The translations under genes and the position numbers were made by a program. A stretch of DNA of 64,000 nt from Vermamoeba vermiformis (lineage: Eukaryota; Tubulinea; Echinamoebida). Numbering within the stretch: position 1 is the first letter of the stretch; every line of letters starts with the position of its first letter. The DNA lies in the NCBI GenBank assembly GCA_045837725.1, contig JBEWZL010000145.1, forward strand, positions 62,001 to 126,000. Direction: 5' to 3'. The notes beneath the pieces are model-generated. The model did not search any database. It was given only the letters and a program-made list of their open reading frames with translations, and was not told the origin of the DNA. Below are positions 44,653 through 56,688 of this stretch, piece by piece.

Positions 44653-45432
44653 GCTCAGAAATAGCGTATTATGATATTCAATCGTGTATTCATAGCACAC
44701 CATATCACCATTCGTACATATATCACCATATGAACCACTGTAAAGAACCCTTTTTTTGAAGATCCAAATCCAGCCTATCAACCCAACCACTACGAACCAA
44801 CCCTATCAACCTGTTATTATTATGCACCATATCGATACTGAACCTCGGTACGTTCTGAAAAAGAAGACTATGTTTGTATTATGCTATACTATTTAATTGT
44901 ACAACAACCTCGATGAATAACAATCAATTTTGTTGCGAAATAAATCCAAAGAAGCGAACTCTGTTCAGTTTAAAAGAACAATAACTCGTTTATTAGATCG
45001 TTTGTGGACTCTCAGATCCAATAGCAGAATTCCCGAAAACGAATCCAAGCGTGTACGAGGAGCGAGGAAAAGTTGGAAAGGTAGCAATAAGTCATTAAAA
45101 CGTTTTAATGGCCTTACAATACAGTATAAATAGGCACGAGAAGATAGCATTTATCCGGAAATGGTCTCTAACTACGACGGAAAGTCCTATAACAAATAGG
45201 TATCTTTATTACTTCATGTGAACTCGTCACTCTGCGCTAGTGTCGAAAATATCCAAAAACAAGCTTCATAAAATTCATGTCCTTTTAACAATTGGTAAAT
45301 CTCGGGTAATATACTGGCAAAAAGAAAGCACAAAAATCTTGAAAATGCACGCGTCCGGCTATTTATTGTTGAATTCAGTTCAGTTCTAAGGACCACAACC
45401 ACAACCACATATCGTCGTTACAAACACGAGCA
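44653..45432. other. Intergenic spacer, no gene seen
   Basis: 780 bp of AT-rich sequence with only short unrelated reading frames. Includes AT-rich repeats such as CACCATATCACCAT near 44700 and the putative 3' end of the RING gene. Confidence 0.5.
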
Positions 45433-46313
45433 ATGGAAACTATCGATGTTCTTTTCGTTGGTGGTAAGTCGGAGGTTTTTGATCTTTGAATTAAAATTAA
45501 GAACAAATATTAAGTTTATATGTCGCAGAGAATGAGCACCTCGTTATCGAGCGATTTATTGGCAGAGCTTTAACGATCGAAGAAATTGGATCTATCAAAC
45601 CTGAAGCATTCCAATCGGTATGCAGTAGTTAAACATCGGAAAAATATTTAGTAAGTCCTAAATTCTTCTTTTAGGCAGTAAATGGCATTCAGTACCGTTT
45701 GGTCAAGATTCCCCGAGGGTGGTCAGTGCATCCAAATAAAAAAATTGATCAATTCTTCGACACTTGCTCGTGCGCTGCTTTCGTCATTAATTTATGCACT
45801 TGTAAGTATATTTAAAATCAATAGATACCTAATTGAACGTACTAAGTCTCAATGAATGAAGGTAATCAACCGAGTGTACTTGATCCGACTAAAAATCAAA
45901 TCACAATGGCTTTCGATACCATTAACAAGTTTGCAAGTCTCGATTTTATGGCGAACATGGCATTTTGCGTCATTTTTCTAACACCAAACAATCTGGATTC
46001 ACTCGTTGAAAATTCAGCTTTGGCTCCGTACACAGACGACGCGGTTAGTAAGTATCGATGGAAAAATTGTATATAATAATCAGATATATTCATACCTGAT
46101 TACTCAAGGTATTAATTACTTTTTTAAGCAGATGGGCAAGCAGCGATGCAAAAGCTATGCTCCTACGCCAAAGAGCTGATCAAAACTAGCTCAAAGAATA
46201 CAATTTACACGCATATCATTCAATGCGAACCAAACAACGTGAGAAATTTGCTGGTTGCCGGGCTCAAAGACATTATCCTCGAAAAAGCCCTTGGTCTGAT
46301 GAAGAACGACTGA
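45433..46313 (+). CDS. Reduced G-protein alpha-like protein lacking GTP-binding motifs
   Basis: Five exons (45433-45463, 45529-45617, 45675-45801, 45862-46047, 46132-46313) give 204 residues in frame, against about 350 in a normal G-alpha. Order of similarity: IDVLFVGENEHLVIERFIG where G-alpha has the LLLGAGESGKST P-loop; GIQYRLVKIPRGWSVHPNK for the switch-II strand KFRMFDVGGQRSERKKWI; FFDTCSCAAFVINL for CFEGVTAIIFCVAL; FCVIFLTPNNLDSLVENS for SIILFLNKKDLFEEKI; and a C-terminal TIYTHIIQCEPNNVRNLL followed by KDIIL for IYTHFTCATDTKNVQFVF. The helical domain and the P-loop, DVGGQ and NKxD residues are all lost, so it should not bind GTP the usual way. It could be a regulator of receptors or G-beta-gamma. 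No myristoylation or palmitoylation site at the start. Confidence 0.68.
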
Positions 46314-46512
46314 ACTATAGCTCTATTATTTAATAATAAATCATTCGCTAATAGCCATATTATTCCTTCCATGTTGACATTTGTACCTGTCAGGAAACAA
46401 TAATTTTTAGTATTTTTGGACATCCAACATGGCGACCTCAAGAGGTCGGTAAAACGAACCTATGTTTCATTGATAAATCATTGTTTATAGTAATAATGTA
46501 TCTTGATATTCG

Positions 46513-48707
46513 ATGCTTGATAATGGCCAAAATGCAGATCTGACTTTTCGTTTGACAGTGCTGAAGAGCTTGTACCCATATTTTTTGGGAAGAAAACAAG
46601 TCGTAGATAAGACGAGAACTATTAAAGTCTTAAACAAATACACCGGACAGGTATTGCAATTTAATTATTTAATTTTTTGATTTATTTTCGGAATTATTTT
46701 TTAAACACACCAATGTTTTATTTACAATCTTCTATGCGTGTAAAATCACCTAAAAATTACGTACAGGTTGCTACTGAAGTTAGCTGCCCTACTCCCTCTG
46801 TCATTAAAGAAGCTTTCTCAAACGCCGCCAAATCCGCTCCTGCCTTGAAAGTAAGTATTCCGTAACGTATACGAACGTATTTATTCACATAAATAGGCTT
46901 TGCCAAATTTTCAACGCAAAGAAATTTTGCTATCACTCGCCCAACAAATCCAAGAGCGAAGAGAAGAACTCGTTCATGTGCTGGCCATTGAAGCAGGCAA
47001 ACCTATTAAAGACGCCCGTGCTGAAGTAGACGTACGTACTATAGCCTTAATATCATATTCATTGCAGTATTTCTGATGCACGTGACCAGCGAGCCTATGA
47101 CACTGCCACGATCTCGGCCGAAGAAGCCGTGCGCATTGGCGGCGAATACTTCCCTCTTGATATCTCCAAGCGCAACTTAGGTACCTACTATTGATTATGA
47201 TCCATAACGGTAATAGAGCACGCTGTTACTAATCGCTGCAATGTCCTCAAGGTTACTCCGCGATCACTTCTCGATTCCCGGTTGGAGTTGTTTCAATGAT
47301 CGTGCCATTCAACTTCCCCGTCAATTTGGCTGTAAGTGGTGATATTTCAAGTCATTACAATAGTATTAAAACGAGCCTTAGATGCACAAAATTGGTCCCG
47401 CCATTGCCGCCGGATGTCCCTTCGTTTTGAAGCCCTCAGATAGAACTCCAGTTAGTAAGTGACTCATAGCTATGTCAGTAGTGCTTGTTATTAACAGTAC
47501 AATATAGGTTCTGCTATTCTCGGTGAAATGTTGAGCAACACTTCATTGCCCGAAGGCTCGTTCTCCATTCTTCCCACTCTTCACGAAGACGCGCACCACT
47601 TCAGTACTGACGACAAGATCAAGTTGATTTCATTCACTGGATCTGTCGGCGTTGGTTGGAAAGTTAAACAAACTGCTGAAAAGAAGAAAGTCGTAAGTAC
47701 AGTCTTGGCTCGTATGGATCTTTAACCAGCCACTAATTTTTCAATATTAAGCTCCTTGAACTCGGTGGCAATGCCGCCTGCATCGTCGATAAAGACGCAG
47801 ATATTACACGTGTTGTTGACAGATTGACATTTGGTGCTTTCTATTACTCCGGTCAAAGCTGCATTTCCGTGCAAAGAATTTACATTCACGAAGATATTTA
47901 TGATGTACGTATCCCTGTTATATGATACCAGTATCAGTGCTCACTCGTTATACAGCAAGTCGTTCCTAAGCTCGTAAATGGCGCCAAGGGTTTGAAGATG
48001 GGAGATCCTCTCGATGAAAACACATTCATTGGCCCCGTCATCTCGGAGAATGACGCTATTGTAAGTATTTACCGCGACACCAACTGCTTTTTGTAGCTTT
48101 CTCCGTCGCCTAATATCGCCACTACAGAGATTGGAAAAGTGGACTCAAAACGCTGTTGCTGGAGGAGCCAAGCTGCTTACTGGTGGCAAGAGACACAACT
48201 ACATCTTCGGTAAGCACTTAGCCTTATTATTGCTACTCGGGTGATTCACAATTCGATTCAATTTCGCTGACCTAGTATCTTAGAGCCCACGATTGTCGAG
48301 GATGTACACCACACCTGCGAGCTCTCCTGCCGTGAAGCCTTTGGGTAAGCATTCATACCGACGAGACCTACACGAAGATATTCATTGCTAATATATTAAT
48401 TGCTGTCAGTCCTGTGTGTACCGTTGAAAAGTTCAAAGATTTCAAGGCTGTGATCGAGAAGGTGAACAGCTCCGACTACGGCCTCCAAGCAGGTCTCTTT
48501 ACCAAGGACATCCACAAGATCTTCTATGCTTACAACCATCTCGACGTTGGTGGTGTAGTCGTTAACGATATCCCTTCAGCACGCGTGGATTCGATGCCTT
48601 ACGGAGGTATCAAGGACAGCGGACTCGGTCGCGAAGGAGTGAAGTACGCCATTGAAGAGATGACTGAAATGAAGACGTTGTTAATGAAGGATATTGATAA
48701 GATGTAA
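46513..48707 (+). CDS. NAD(P)-dependent aldehyde dehydrogenase
   Basis: About 11 exons. Motifs of the ALDH superfamily: VSMIVPFNFPVNL and PAIAAGCPFVLKPSDRTP (cofactor binding), ISFTGSVGVGW, LLELGGNAACIV (general-base Glu), FGAFYYSGQSCISVQRI (catalytic Cys), REAFGPVCTVEKF and the C-terminal MPYGGIKDSGLGREG. Resembles the lactaldehyde/glyceraldehyde-3-phosphate (non-phosphorylating) type branch, but the substrate cannot be read from the sequence. The start ATG 46513 gives MLDNGQNADLTFRL before the conserved NKYTGQ-VATEVS; the N-terminus is not targeted in an obvious way. Most introns are 50-80 bp. Confidence 0.93.
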
Positions 48708-49102
48708 GCCTGTACGAGGTAAATTAAGTTGAAAAGTTTCGGAGGACGCGTTTGACCAAGGACAATTAGTTGGTGAGCATTAGAGCGTAATGTTCCACAT
48801 ATGGCGTCGTCGGATATCTTGGATCCACCAACCGCGTTCGTCTGATCGGAAAACCAAGGGAGTGTTCAATGAAATTCCGACAAACTTTCACCAAAAGGGG
48901 TAATTTCCGGGAGTTTCATGTAACCACGTGTCGCACGATTTTGCTGGACAGAATTTCAGTATTCAGTCATTCTTACCTACACAACAGCACGCGACTATCT
49001 ATTTAAAACAAAAATCAGTCGCCGTCAGTTCATTTTATTTATTTTTCGTTTCAGATACAGCCACACACATCCCAAGACTCATACTTAGTCAGCACTTAAA
49101 TT
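48708..49102. other. Intergenic spacer, no gene seen
   Basis: About 395 bp between the ALDH stop and the bZIP start; presumed 5' leader and promoter of the bZIP gene. No reading frame of note. Confidence 0.5.
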
Positions 49103-49946
49103 ATGGAGCAGAGAACTGATATTAATCCCTTCGACCCCGATTTTAGTCTCCAACAAAATATGGACATTACTTTCGATAATATTCTTGATGATTTTCCTCT
49201 GCCCAATCCTGCAGCCTCTTCGAATCAGGCACTCCCTCCTGCCCAACCAATTCTCACTACCCCGCATATTATTGAAGAAGTTAAAGAGGCACCACAGCCC
49301 AAGAAACGTGGCCGTAAGCCCGGATCTGGAAGAAAACCGGCGGCTGCTCCCGTTAAATCCGAGCCAATGGAAACAGATCAAGAACCAAAAGAGAAAAAAG
49401 CATGCAAGCCGAGAGTAGCAAAGGCTGCCCCGAAGAAGAAAGCTGCTAAGAAGCAAGATGAGGACTCCATTTTTGATGACGACTCAGATGAAGAAATGAA
49501 TGACGATGGAAATCTTGATGGTAAAGATGAGAAGACCAAGAAGTAAGTAGCACAATATTTTAGTGAATTAAATTTAAATTATTCAATTTGCACGAAAGTT
49601 CCGTTCAAAAATTTTCAATCCGACGGAGAAAAGGCGCAATTGACGGATGCTGACAAATTCCTTTAGGTTATTGAAAAACAGAGAAGCTGCGCAACAATTC
49701 CGACAGCGACAACGCGATCACATCGATGTGCTCGAAAAACAAGTCCAACAACTGATTGAACAACGAGCGCAATACAACACGCAAACAGATGCACTTTTGG
49801 CTGAAAACAAATTGGTCCGCAGTCAAGTTCAATATATGCGCGAGTTCCTATCGCAGGCCTTAGCATTTGCATTCTCTCAGAATGTTTCAAGGATGTATCC
49901 TATGGCCAACACCAATATCAAAACTGTCGATCCCGCGCAGAACTAG
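49103..49946 (+). CDS. bZIP transcription factor
   Basis: Two exons. The first encodes an acidic, probably activating N-terminus (INPFDPDFSLQQNMDITFDN) and two AT-hook-like basic patches (KKRGRKPGSGRKP, KPRVAKAAPKKKAAKK). The second starts in the bZIP basic region: LLKNREAAQQFRQRQRDHI, with the signature NxxAAxxFRxR, followed by a leucine zipper (VLEKQVQQLIEQ... ALLAENKLV). A Phe occupies the position of the usual Ser/Cys in the signature, which can shift DNA preference. Length is about 245 residues. AT-hooks plus bZIP is a less common pairing. Confidence 0.92.
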
Positions 49947-50174
49947 AAAGTTTTCTACCACTTTTTTCAATTTTGTAAATAACCGCGATGTAAAAACCAC
50001 TGTATTATAAATCATAGCGAAGGTTAAGTCCTTCGTTTCAACATTCACAAACAAATCTGTGTCCTTTAAAATATCTTCTTGCAAACACGCAGGTTTTAAG
50101 CTGAATTTCAGTTCACTGATTGATCCCACTCACTGAAATGTAAAGCAAGTCAGAATCGAGTAATATATACTATA

Positions 50175-50351
50175 ATGCCTTCCCGCGATCAAGCTCAATT
50201 AGTAGCTCCATTTAAGGATATAGGCGTAGTCCAGCAAACTGGCGTGACTCTAACTCGAGATCTGCTCACAAAATCAAATAGACGCACAAAACACATATTT
50301 CTTTATTTGGTTTATTGTGTTTCATTAGTACTACTTTGGGCTGATATTTGA
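50175..50351 (+). CDS. Possible 58-residue tail-anchored membrane microprotein
   Basis: An uninterrupted frame starts MPSRDQAQLVAPFKDIG and ends with a hydrophobic segment (IFLYLVYCVSLVLLW) four residues before the stop, preceded by a basic KSNRRTKH. This is the layout of a tail-anchored protein. It overlaps the last 40 bases of the NAT9 coding region on the other strand and begins about 230 bp after the bZIP stop. No family recognised; coding status unproven. The rest of the 49947-50311 spacer shows nothing else. Confidence 0.4.
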   Translation: MPSRDQAQLVAPFKDIGVVQQTGVTLTRDLLTKSNRRTKHIFLYLVYCVSLVLLWADI

Positions 50352-51551
50352 TCGTAATCGTCTCGAATATCGCAATGGCCAGCAAGTTGGCTAATAAATG
50401 CTTTGAACTCATCGTCTACGGGTCTTAATAGTGTGACTTCTTTAAATACAGCGCTGCGGCTCTCTTCAACGTATTTGAACTTGACTTCAAACATTTTAAT
50501 CGACGGTACATTGTCCTCGCCGATCTTGGCTACAAACGATGAGACTTTCAACCTGGAAGACTCCGTTAGATATTTAACGATGAATTTGATCCATATATTG
50601 CGCGGATAATACAAAATAAAGAGTCTACATAACGATTAAGAATGGTCTTGATCCAGTACGCGATACCGAAAGACTATTACTCGTCTATTTAACACTTACT
50701 TGGTGATAGCGTAATACATCATGAGCACTAGTGCTTCATATCCTAGCCCTTTTCCGCGAGCGGTAGGCTCAGCAATCATAATTTCAATCTCAGCTTGATG
50801 GTCATCGTCGAAACTGTTGAAGAACAAATTGGTGTCCCCCACCATGCCTATAAATACATCAATATGACATATTATAGCAGCAGTATATGGATATTGGCCG
50901 TACCTCCGCCGTGCAAGCCTGTGCCGGGCGTATCTAATCGGATCCAAAATAACAAATTGCTTAGTAATGCACAAATCAACGCGTCATGCCATATAATTAC
51001 CTGGAATAGATCTGTCTAATATAATAAAAGTACATTCTATCATGAGGGTAGGGTTAGAAATGAAGAATTATGCAGTTGCGGCAACTTACTTTTTGGATCA
51101 TCGCGCCACGACTCTTGCATCTCGTATTCTTCCTCAATAGTCAAGGGCTCTGAAGCTGTTTTCTCTATTGAAAGGTTAATATGTTTTGAAGGGCGTTTCT
51201 TATAGCAAAACCGTTGTTTAATACCTTGCAACCACGGATCTTGCATCCTGAGTAAAATGATTAAAAAAATATTATTTGGATTACAAGTATTATAATTGCG
51301 TAAAATATTTGCGATCTGGAGCAGATCCAACAAAGTATTCGTTACAAAATTCGAAAAATAAACCAGGCCATTGTGCGTGTAGTATATTATGTATACATAC
51401 CATTTGTGATATAAATCCACGTGCTCTTTTCGATAGGGCACCAAAATGACTTTATTGCCGATCTGTCAAACAAAATCTGAGTTCACTCGCCCAATTTACC
51501 GACGTCATTTGCATTAATACTCACTATTCTAGTGTTATAATTATCTTTCAT
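50312..51551 (-). CDS. NAT9: NAT9-like N-acetyltransferase
   Basis: Eight exons. Start MKDNYNTRI-IGNKVILVPYRKEHVDLYHKWMQDPWLQ, then SEPLTIEEEYEMQESWRDD, KKCTFIILDRSIP, TGLHGGGMVGDTNLFF, EIEIMIAEPTARGKGLGYEALVLMMYY and a C-terminal EDNVPSIKMFEVKFKYVEES. This is the NAT9 pattern with the GNAT acetyl-CoA loop (RGKGLG). NAT9 acetylates or stabilises tubulin-related targets in animals. The C-terminal tail (after FKEVTLLRP) is somewhat extended. Several small introns (46-100 bp), all GT-AG. Confidence 0.92.
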
Positions 51552-52054
51552 ATTTACAATTGTGCTCTTGATTCAGATACAAAAATAATTTTGGATCGTG
51601 TTTATTTCGATCAGATTCGTTTGGAGCGCGACCACGCGTGATTTTACAGTATTCATTCATTAGATATGCTTCAACGAGTATTGGGTGTAGTCGTTGCCCG
51701 CGGCTTCAAGCGACAGAACAAACGGATCGAGTGCAGCAGATCTCTCGAGTGGAGATTGCGCTCTCGTCAGATCTCCGTTTTAAACAAATTAAATACCAAT
51801 TTTAATACAACAGGTACGCACAACAATACATATTAGCGATATTTAAATCATCCTAGCAATTTTTTTTGATTATTTTTAATTTGGATCTGGTTGATCATAA
51901 AAGTGAACTCAACTTTCGTTACAAGTTATTAAATTATCGCAAATTACATATGCTAACACTAATAATAGTGACAGTATCATGCACCAACTCGTTCCTGTTC
52001 GGCACATCACAACAGTCAAGCAGATTTTACGCGGTTAAAAAAACTCGCGCAACA
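51552..52054. other. Spacer between NAT9 and TPR gene; possible upstream exon
   Basis: An open stretch from ATG 51666 (MLQRVLGVVVARGFKRQNK) is basic and ends at a possible donor near 51810, so it might be an alternative first exon with a presequence. I could not find an acceptor that joins it in frame to the TPR gene. Confidence 0.3.
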
Positions 52055-54201
52055 ATGCAAGAAGAACACACACGTACGTCAATATCATCTTAAAAGTATT
52101 GTTTTCTCACAGTCGAATATTTACAGGCTTAGAGGCTGAGCTGGAAAGAATGCTTATGCTTGGAGATGTGGATGGAGCAAAAAAAGAAATTGAACAGTAC
52201 TTGGCTGAAGATCCAGAGAGTCCTGTAGGACATGTTATGATCACCAAGTACTATGTCAACACTAAGGACCGATCGCAAGCATTACAATACGCTTTGGATT
52301 GGCACAAAAGATCTCCATCCGATTTTTCAAATTTCAACTTGGCCTTTGTCTACTGGAATATGGATCAACCAGAGCTCGCCTTGCAATATATCAATAATAT
52401 AGTCGATGCTAGAGAAGAGATGTGGCTCGATTGGAAGTATTTGAAGGGAACTCTGTGTCTTCAAGTCAACGACTACAAATCCGCTTTGGATGCGATCAAT
52501 GAATCGATTATGATCAATCCTAAGCGTGCAGCTAGCTACAAGATCAAAGCACGTGCGCTTATGCACCTTGGAGAATATGTCCAAGCTGAAAAAGTGCTCA
52601 AAAAGCTTCTTAGTCAGACGGCGGATGTGGGCTGGTTCAGAGAATTGCTTGTGTTCCTTTGCGAGCATGGACAATACAGCCGCGTGCTTAAGTTGGTCAA
52701 GCAATATGAAAATGTGGATCATATAGAAGGTTTGGACGAAGTTTTGTTGTCTCAGTACAAGGCTTTGGCGCTCTTTCGATCGGGCAATCCGGATGAGGCC
52801 GCAGAAGTGTTAGAAGACTTGCAAGAGACTATAGAACTGCCTCTAGAATCACAAGCACTCCTATCCGAAATTTATATCTCACAAAGACCGCCGCAACTTC
52901 AAGAAGCCAAGACGCTGCTCGAATCCCTGATCGTCGAACAACCGCAACAGTCTTTGTGGTGGGAGAGACATGCTATGGTCTGTGCGCAACTTATGAACCA
53001 CGAAGCAGCTATTACGAGCATGAAACGAGCTGTTGAATTGAGTCCCGACAAGCCACATCTGTGGTTAGAACTCGCAGCAGTGACGCCAGATCTCAAGCAA
53101 AAACAAGTTGCATTGGATCAATACGCCAAGTCTGGTGGCAATAGTGCTGTGAGCCATTTAATAGCAGCAGATGTATCAGCTAAGCAGAACAAACTTGCCG
53201 AAGCCAGGCGACATCTGGCCGTCGCAGAACGAGTCAACAAAACATCGCAAGAACTCACGAGACTACAGTTTTTGAAGACTATTCAAGCTCTATATGCACA
53301 AATAAGAGATTATTCGAGCCAAGTCATGACGCTAGAAGAACTTTTGGAAGAAGCCAAATCCAAATCCGATCCGTACGAGCGATCTGAAGCAGAAAGATTG
53401 CTTATTGATGCGTACGTCAATTGGGAGAAGTTCGACGACGCCTTAGACCTCATCGAGAGCTACTTGCAGAACAAAGGCAAAGATGTTTTCAATATTTTGT
53501 TGCTGCGCACCGTTTGTTTTAGAAAGATGGGAGATCTCGAAAAAGCCGCGTTCAATTTGTCAGATCCGCGCTTGCAACGCGAGACATTCTCGAAGAATAG
53601 AGCAAAGATGTTCTATGAACGCGGTCTGATTTCCTTGGCCTCGCCGGAAGATGAAAATGCTGTGGCCCACGCTACGGAGTTCTTCCGCAAATCAACGGAG
53701 CTGGATCCGGAATTTGCAGCCGCGTGGGACCAACTCTGTCGATGCGTCATGTCACAAATAGGCGACCTTGACAAGACCCCCAATGCCTTAGAGCTCGTCG
53801 AAGAAGTGTTGGAAATGCACGTTCACATTCTCAATCTCGAGCCACACAATTGGGACACGTGGCTCAGACGTGCCTCGCTGCACTTAGCATTGGGACAGCG
53901 CGACGAGGCACGCATGAGTGTCAATAAGGTGCTCGAGGTGTACCCGAACAACGGCGTGGCCTTGCGACTGAAGAAAGACATCGACGAGTTCAAGATGACC
54001 AAAGCTATGCAACAAGAACTGGACAAGATGAAAGAGCGCAAAGAAAAGCAAGCCAAGGCACACGAGATGAAAGAAGCGCAATATGAAGAGCAACAACGTG
54101 AAGCTGAACGTGTCAGTCCTGATCACGTGCCGAGAGGATTTTCAGTGAACGAATTGACACCTGATCCGATGGCATTCAACTTCACCAAGTTCAAGAAATA
54201 A
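52055..54201 (+). CDS. TPR-repeat protein, unknown family
   Basis: Two exons (52055-52073, 52127-54201) give 697 residues in frame. Nearly the whole length is tetratricopeptide repeats, for example FNLAFVYWNMDQPELALQYI, AASYKIKARALMHLGEYVQA, LLSQYKALALFRSGNPDEAA, PHNWDTWLRRASLHLALGQR. A Lys/Glu-rich helix follows (KMKERKEKQAKAHEMKEAQ) and an unusual ending DPMAFNFTKFKK. TPR solenoids serve as scaffolds, for example for NatA, ChAPs or chaperones; I could not match it to one. The large second exon without introns is atypical here. An in-frame upstream Met at 51950 would add a hydrophobic stretch. Confidence 0.75.
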
Positions 54202-54457
54202 GCTCGATATTGATATTGATGCTTCAATGACGATGAAATATCAATGGTATAGCTTCATATTATTCAGACCTTAATCGTGTCAGAAACAGATCTGACTCGG
54301 AACTCGATGATTTTTATTAAGGTCCTAATAGTACGTGACTCAATAAGTCGAATTGCTACGGACATTAACATTTGTTGCAGAATAAACGACCGTGCACAAT
54401 CGGAGTTGTCAATTCTCTGATAACGAAGCAAAGAAATAACGTATAAAAAAGAAGTTT

Positions 54458-56461
54458 TAATAATCGAAGTCGGAATCTTCCCCAAGTAAATCGTCCTTAT
54501 CAATCGTTACTTCGAGACCACGATTTATCCACACTTTATGTCGCATAACTAGATTGGGCAGCTCCGATTTTCTACAAATGTAATTAACATAATAATATGG
54601 CGCACATTATTCACTTTTAGACCTTACCGGAAGAAGTCAAAAGATTCGTCATAAATGTAGCTATCACTTTTGTGCACATTAGTAGGTCGAATCAAGCGGC
54701 AGTCCATAGACGCCGATTTATCGATGATTCTGATGTGCCAAATGTGCTGACTAAACTCCGGACCGTATCGGATCTCGTCATCGTCGATTACAACGCGTGC
54801 AAACGAAGGCAATTTAACGTACAAAAATGAATACCGGAATTTTCGAGTGAATATCCAGACAGTAGCTTAGTACTCTATTAATACGTATGGCATATATGGC
54901 GAAATATTCGTACCAGTGGTTTTTCTCGGAATTGGATTGACGGCAACAGTCAAACCAGGTGCTTTGGCCAAGTACTTCTCCCATTTCTTCGCTCGAAATA
55001 TATCTGGTACCAAAACTATAACGAGTTAAACGATAAGATTGCACTCCTATTATCTTACTTAAGGTTTTCAAGTCGTGTTTTTGCGTGCGTTTCAAACTGG
55101 CCAAAATCAATCCGATCACTTTGAGGGAAGTTAGATCCAACAGCAAAAGACTTAATACTATAGCTTTACCTTCAAACGCTGCGCATCTCAATGATCTGGA
55201 GAAGATCATCCCAGCTAAAGGACGTTAAACGTATGTCAAGGGTAGTTCAATGAATTACCTGAAGCTGACATCGGGATCGCGCACTCTCGCCGTTCACTGC
55301 CGTGAATTACCTCGCATTGAGGGTATTTGATGAACAGTGGTGAGTTAGGGACCGCTCTCGTTGGGTATAAATTAAATGCTGAGATAGGGATTAGTATCAG
55401 TTATTAAAAGGGGAAAACAAGCAGATCGTACGCTCCTTGGTCTCAGCCTTCAACATCCATTGCACGGCTTGTAACTGATATTTCGTGAGAGGAAAAGATG
55501 ACGGCAAATTAAGCGTGTTTTGAACAGTCGGGTCGTAACTCTGGTTAGGTTAGAACAACAACCGTTCAAGGCCTAGAAATTGGTTGTAGCACTTGCCTCG
55601 TAATATGTTTTGGAAGATATCGTAGTACTCATTGCCAGCTCCTCTAATCGCTTCATTATACCCTGCGGTAGCTTGCCGCCTCCACGAAGAAATTCTATGA
55701 CCCTAATTAATACTCTTAGTGCAAGATTTTGGATTAGACTGAATAGCTATTCAGTTGATATCTATATATTATAGATTTTATATTGTTGGATTAACTTAGT
55801 AAAATATTAAGGAACATTTCACTTATTGTTATCGACTTTAATGTGAAAGTTATCAATTTATCAATAACGAAATACCATGTGACATACCTATTATAGCGCA
55901 GATAGGTGTGCAAATTGCGAGAGACATCCTCGCGCAACTCGATGTAGTTTTTTGTGAGATGAGTATCAATAGGTAAATTCTGCAAAGCAAATCAGTAATG
56001 AAAGTGCAAATATTGTTGTTCTTTCAATATACCACTTCTATAGTCTGGCGCTCGTATTCTCCGTCTTTCTTTAATATTTTTAGCTCAATTTTCGTGGGCA
56101 CTAGTTCTTCCTTTTTGGGTTTGCCATCGTCTTCTTCGCTCTCTTCTTCACGGTAATATTTGCCGTCATCATCTATGCATAGAATATTAAACCTAGGTAC
56201 CTTAAAGCGACTCGTACAAATGGTGGAGATCCGTAAGACAGCCAAGGAGTCGTCATTTGCACATTGAGACCACTCTCGACAAACTGCTGCACAATGGCGC
56301 AATGAAGTGTAATTAAGCTTATCAAATATACGCAACAACATTTCAGGCGCCATAAACGACCAATAGGGTTGGTTTGCGTTTGGATCCGATCCGAAAGCCG
56401 ATTTCTCAATCTTAGCTCTTTTGTTTGGCTTAAATGCCTTCCAAGTGCTACGTCTCTTCAT
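54458..56461 (-). CDS. F-box protein with a degenerate, truncated SNF2-like helicase lobe
   Basis: About eight exons, two of which needed unusual or inferred splicing. After a basic start (MKRRSTWKAFKPNKRAK) an F-box is seen (WSFMAPEMLLRIFDKLNY, AAVCREWSQC), then an acidic linker. Next comes FPLTKYQLQAVQWMLKAE, matching the Q-motif region of SNF2 proteins, then LDLTSLKVIGLILASL in the place of MGLGKTLQVIALIL, LKTLILVPDIFRAKKWEKYL for motif Ia, and FARVVIDDDEIRYG in the place of the DEAH motif. The protein ends soon afterwards (GEDSDFDY) without the second lobe. Walker A lysine and the DEAH glutamate/histidine are lost, so no ATPase activity is expected. F-box plus SNF2 fusions exist in plants. 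The exon joining near 55250-55340 is the weakest step. Confidence 0.6.
55553..55597 (-). other. Probable GC-AG intron
   Basis: In the F-box/SNF2-like gene the exon ending YYE is followed by GAG|GCAAGT, the standard form of GC-AG donors, and an acceptor AACCAG about 45 bases on. No suitable GT donor keeps the frame. Confidence 0.6.
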
Positions 56462-56688
56462 CTTCTTTTTTTGTCAACTACTTGTAAACTAATTTGCAGC
56501 GCAGAAATTTTTCTTTTTTGTCGAACGTACCTGATTGGTCAGTTTGAGACACAATATCCACAGTACAACTACAACGTAACAATACTGCCGTACATTAAAC
56601 CTGCTTTATTAGTGAGTTATTAAATACAATTTGGTCCAAAAATGCCAGCCTTAAGATCTATGTCACATTAATAGTATTCGAGCCTTGC

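Noticed and set aside
54458-55209. Reading the 3' part of the F-box gene as a GT8 glycosyltransferase (RVVIDDDEI as DxD)
   Set aside because: The SNF2 motif order (Q-motif, LILVP, motif II position) fits better and explains the upstream exons.
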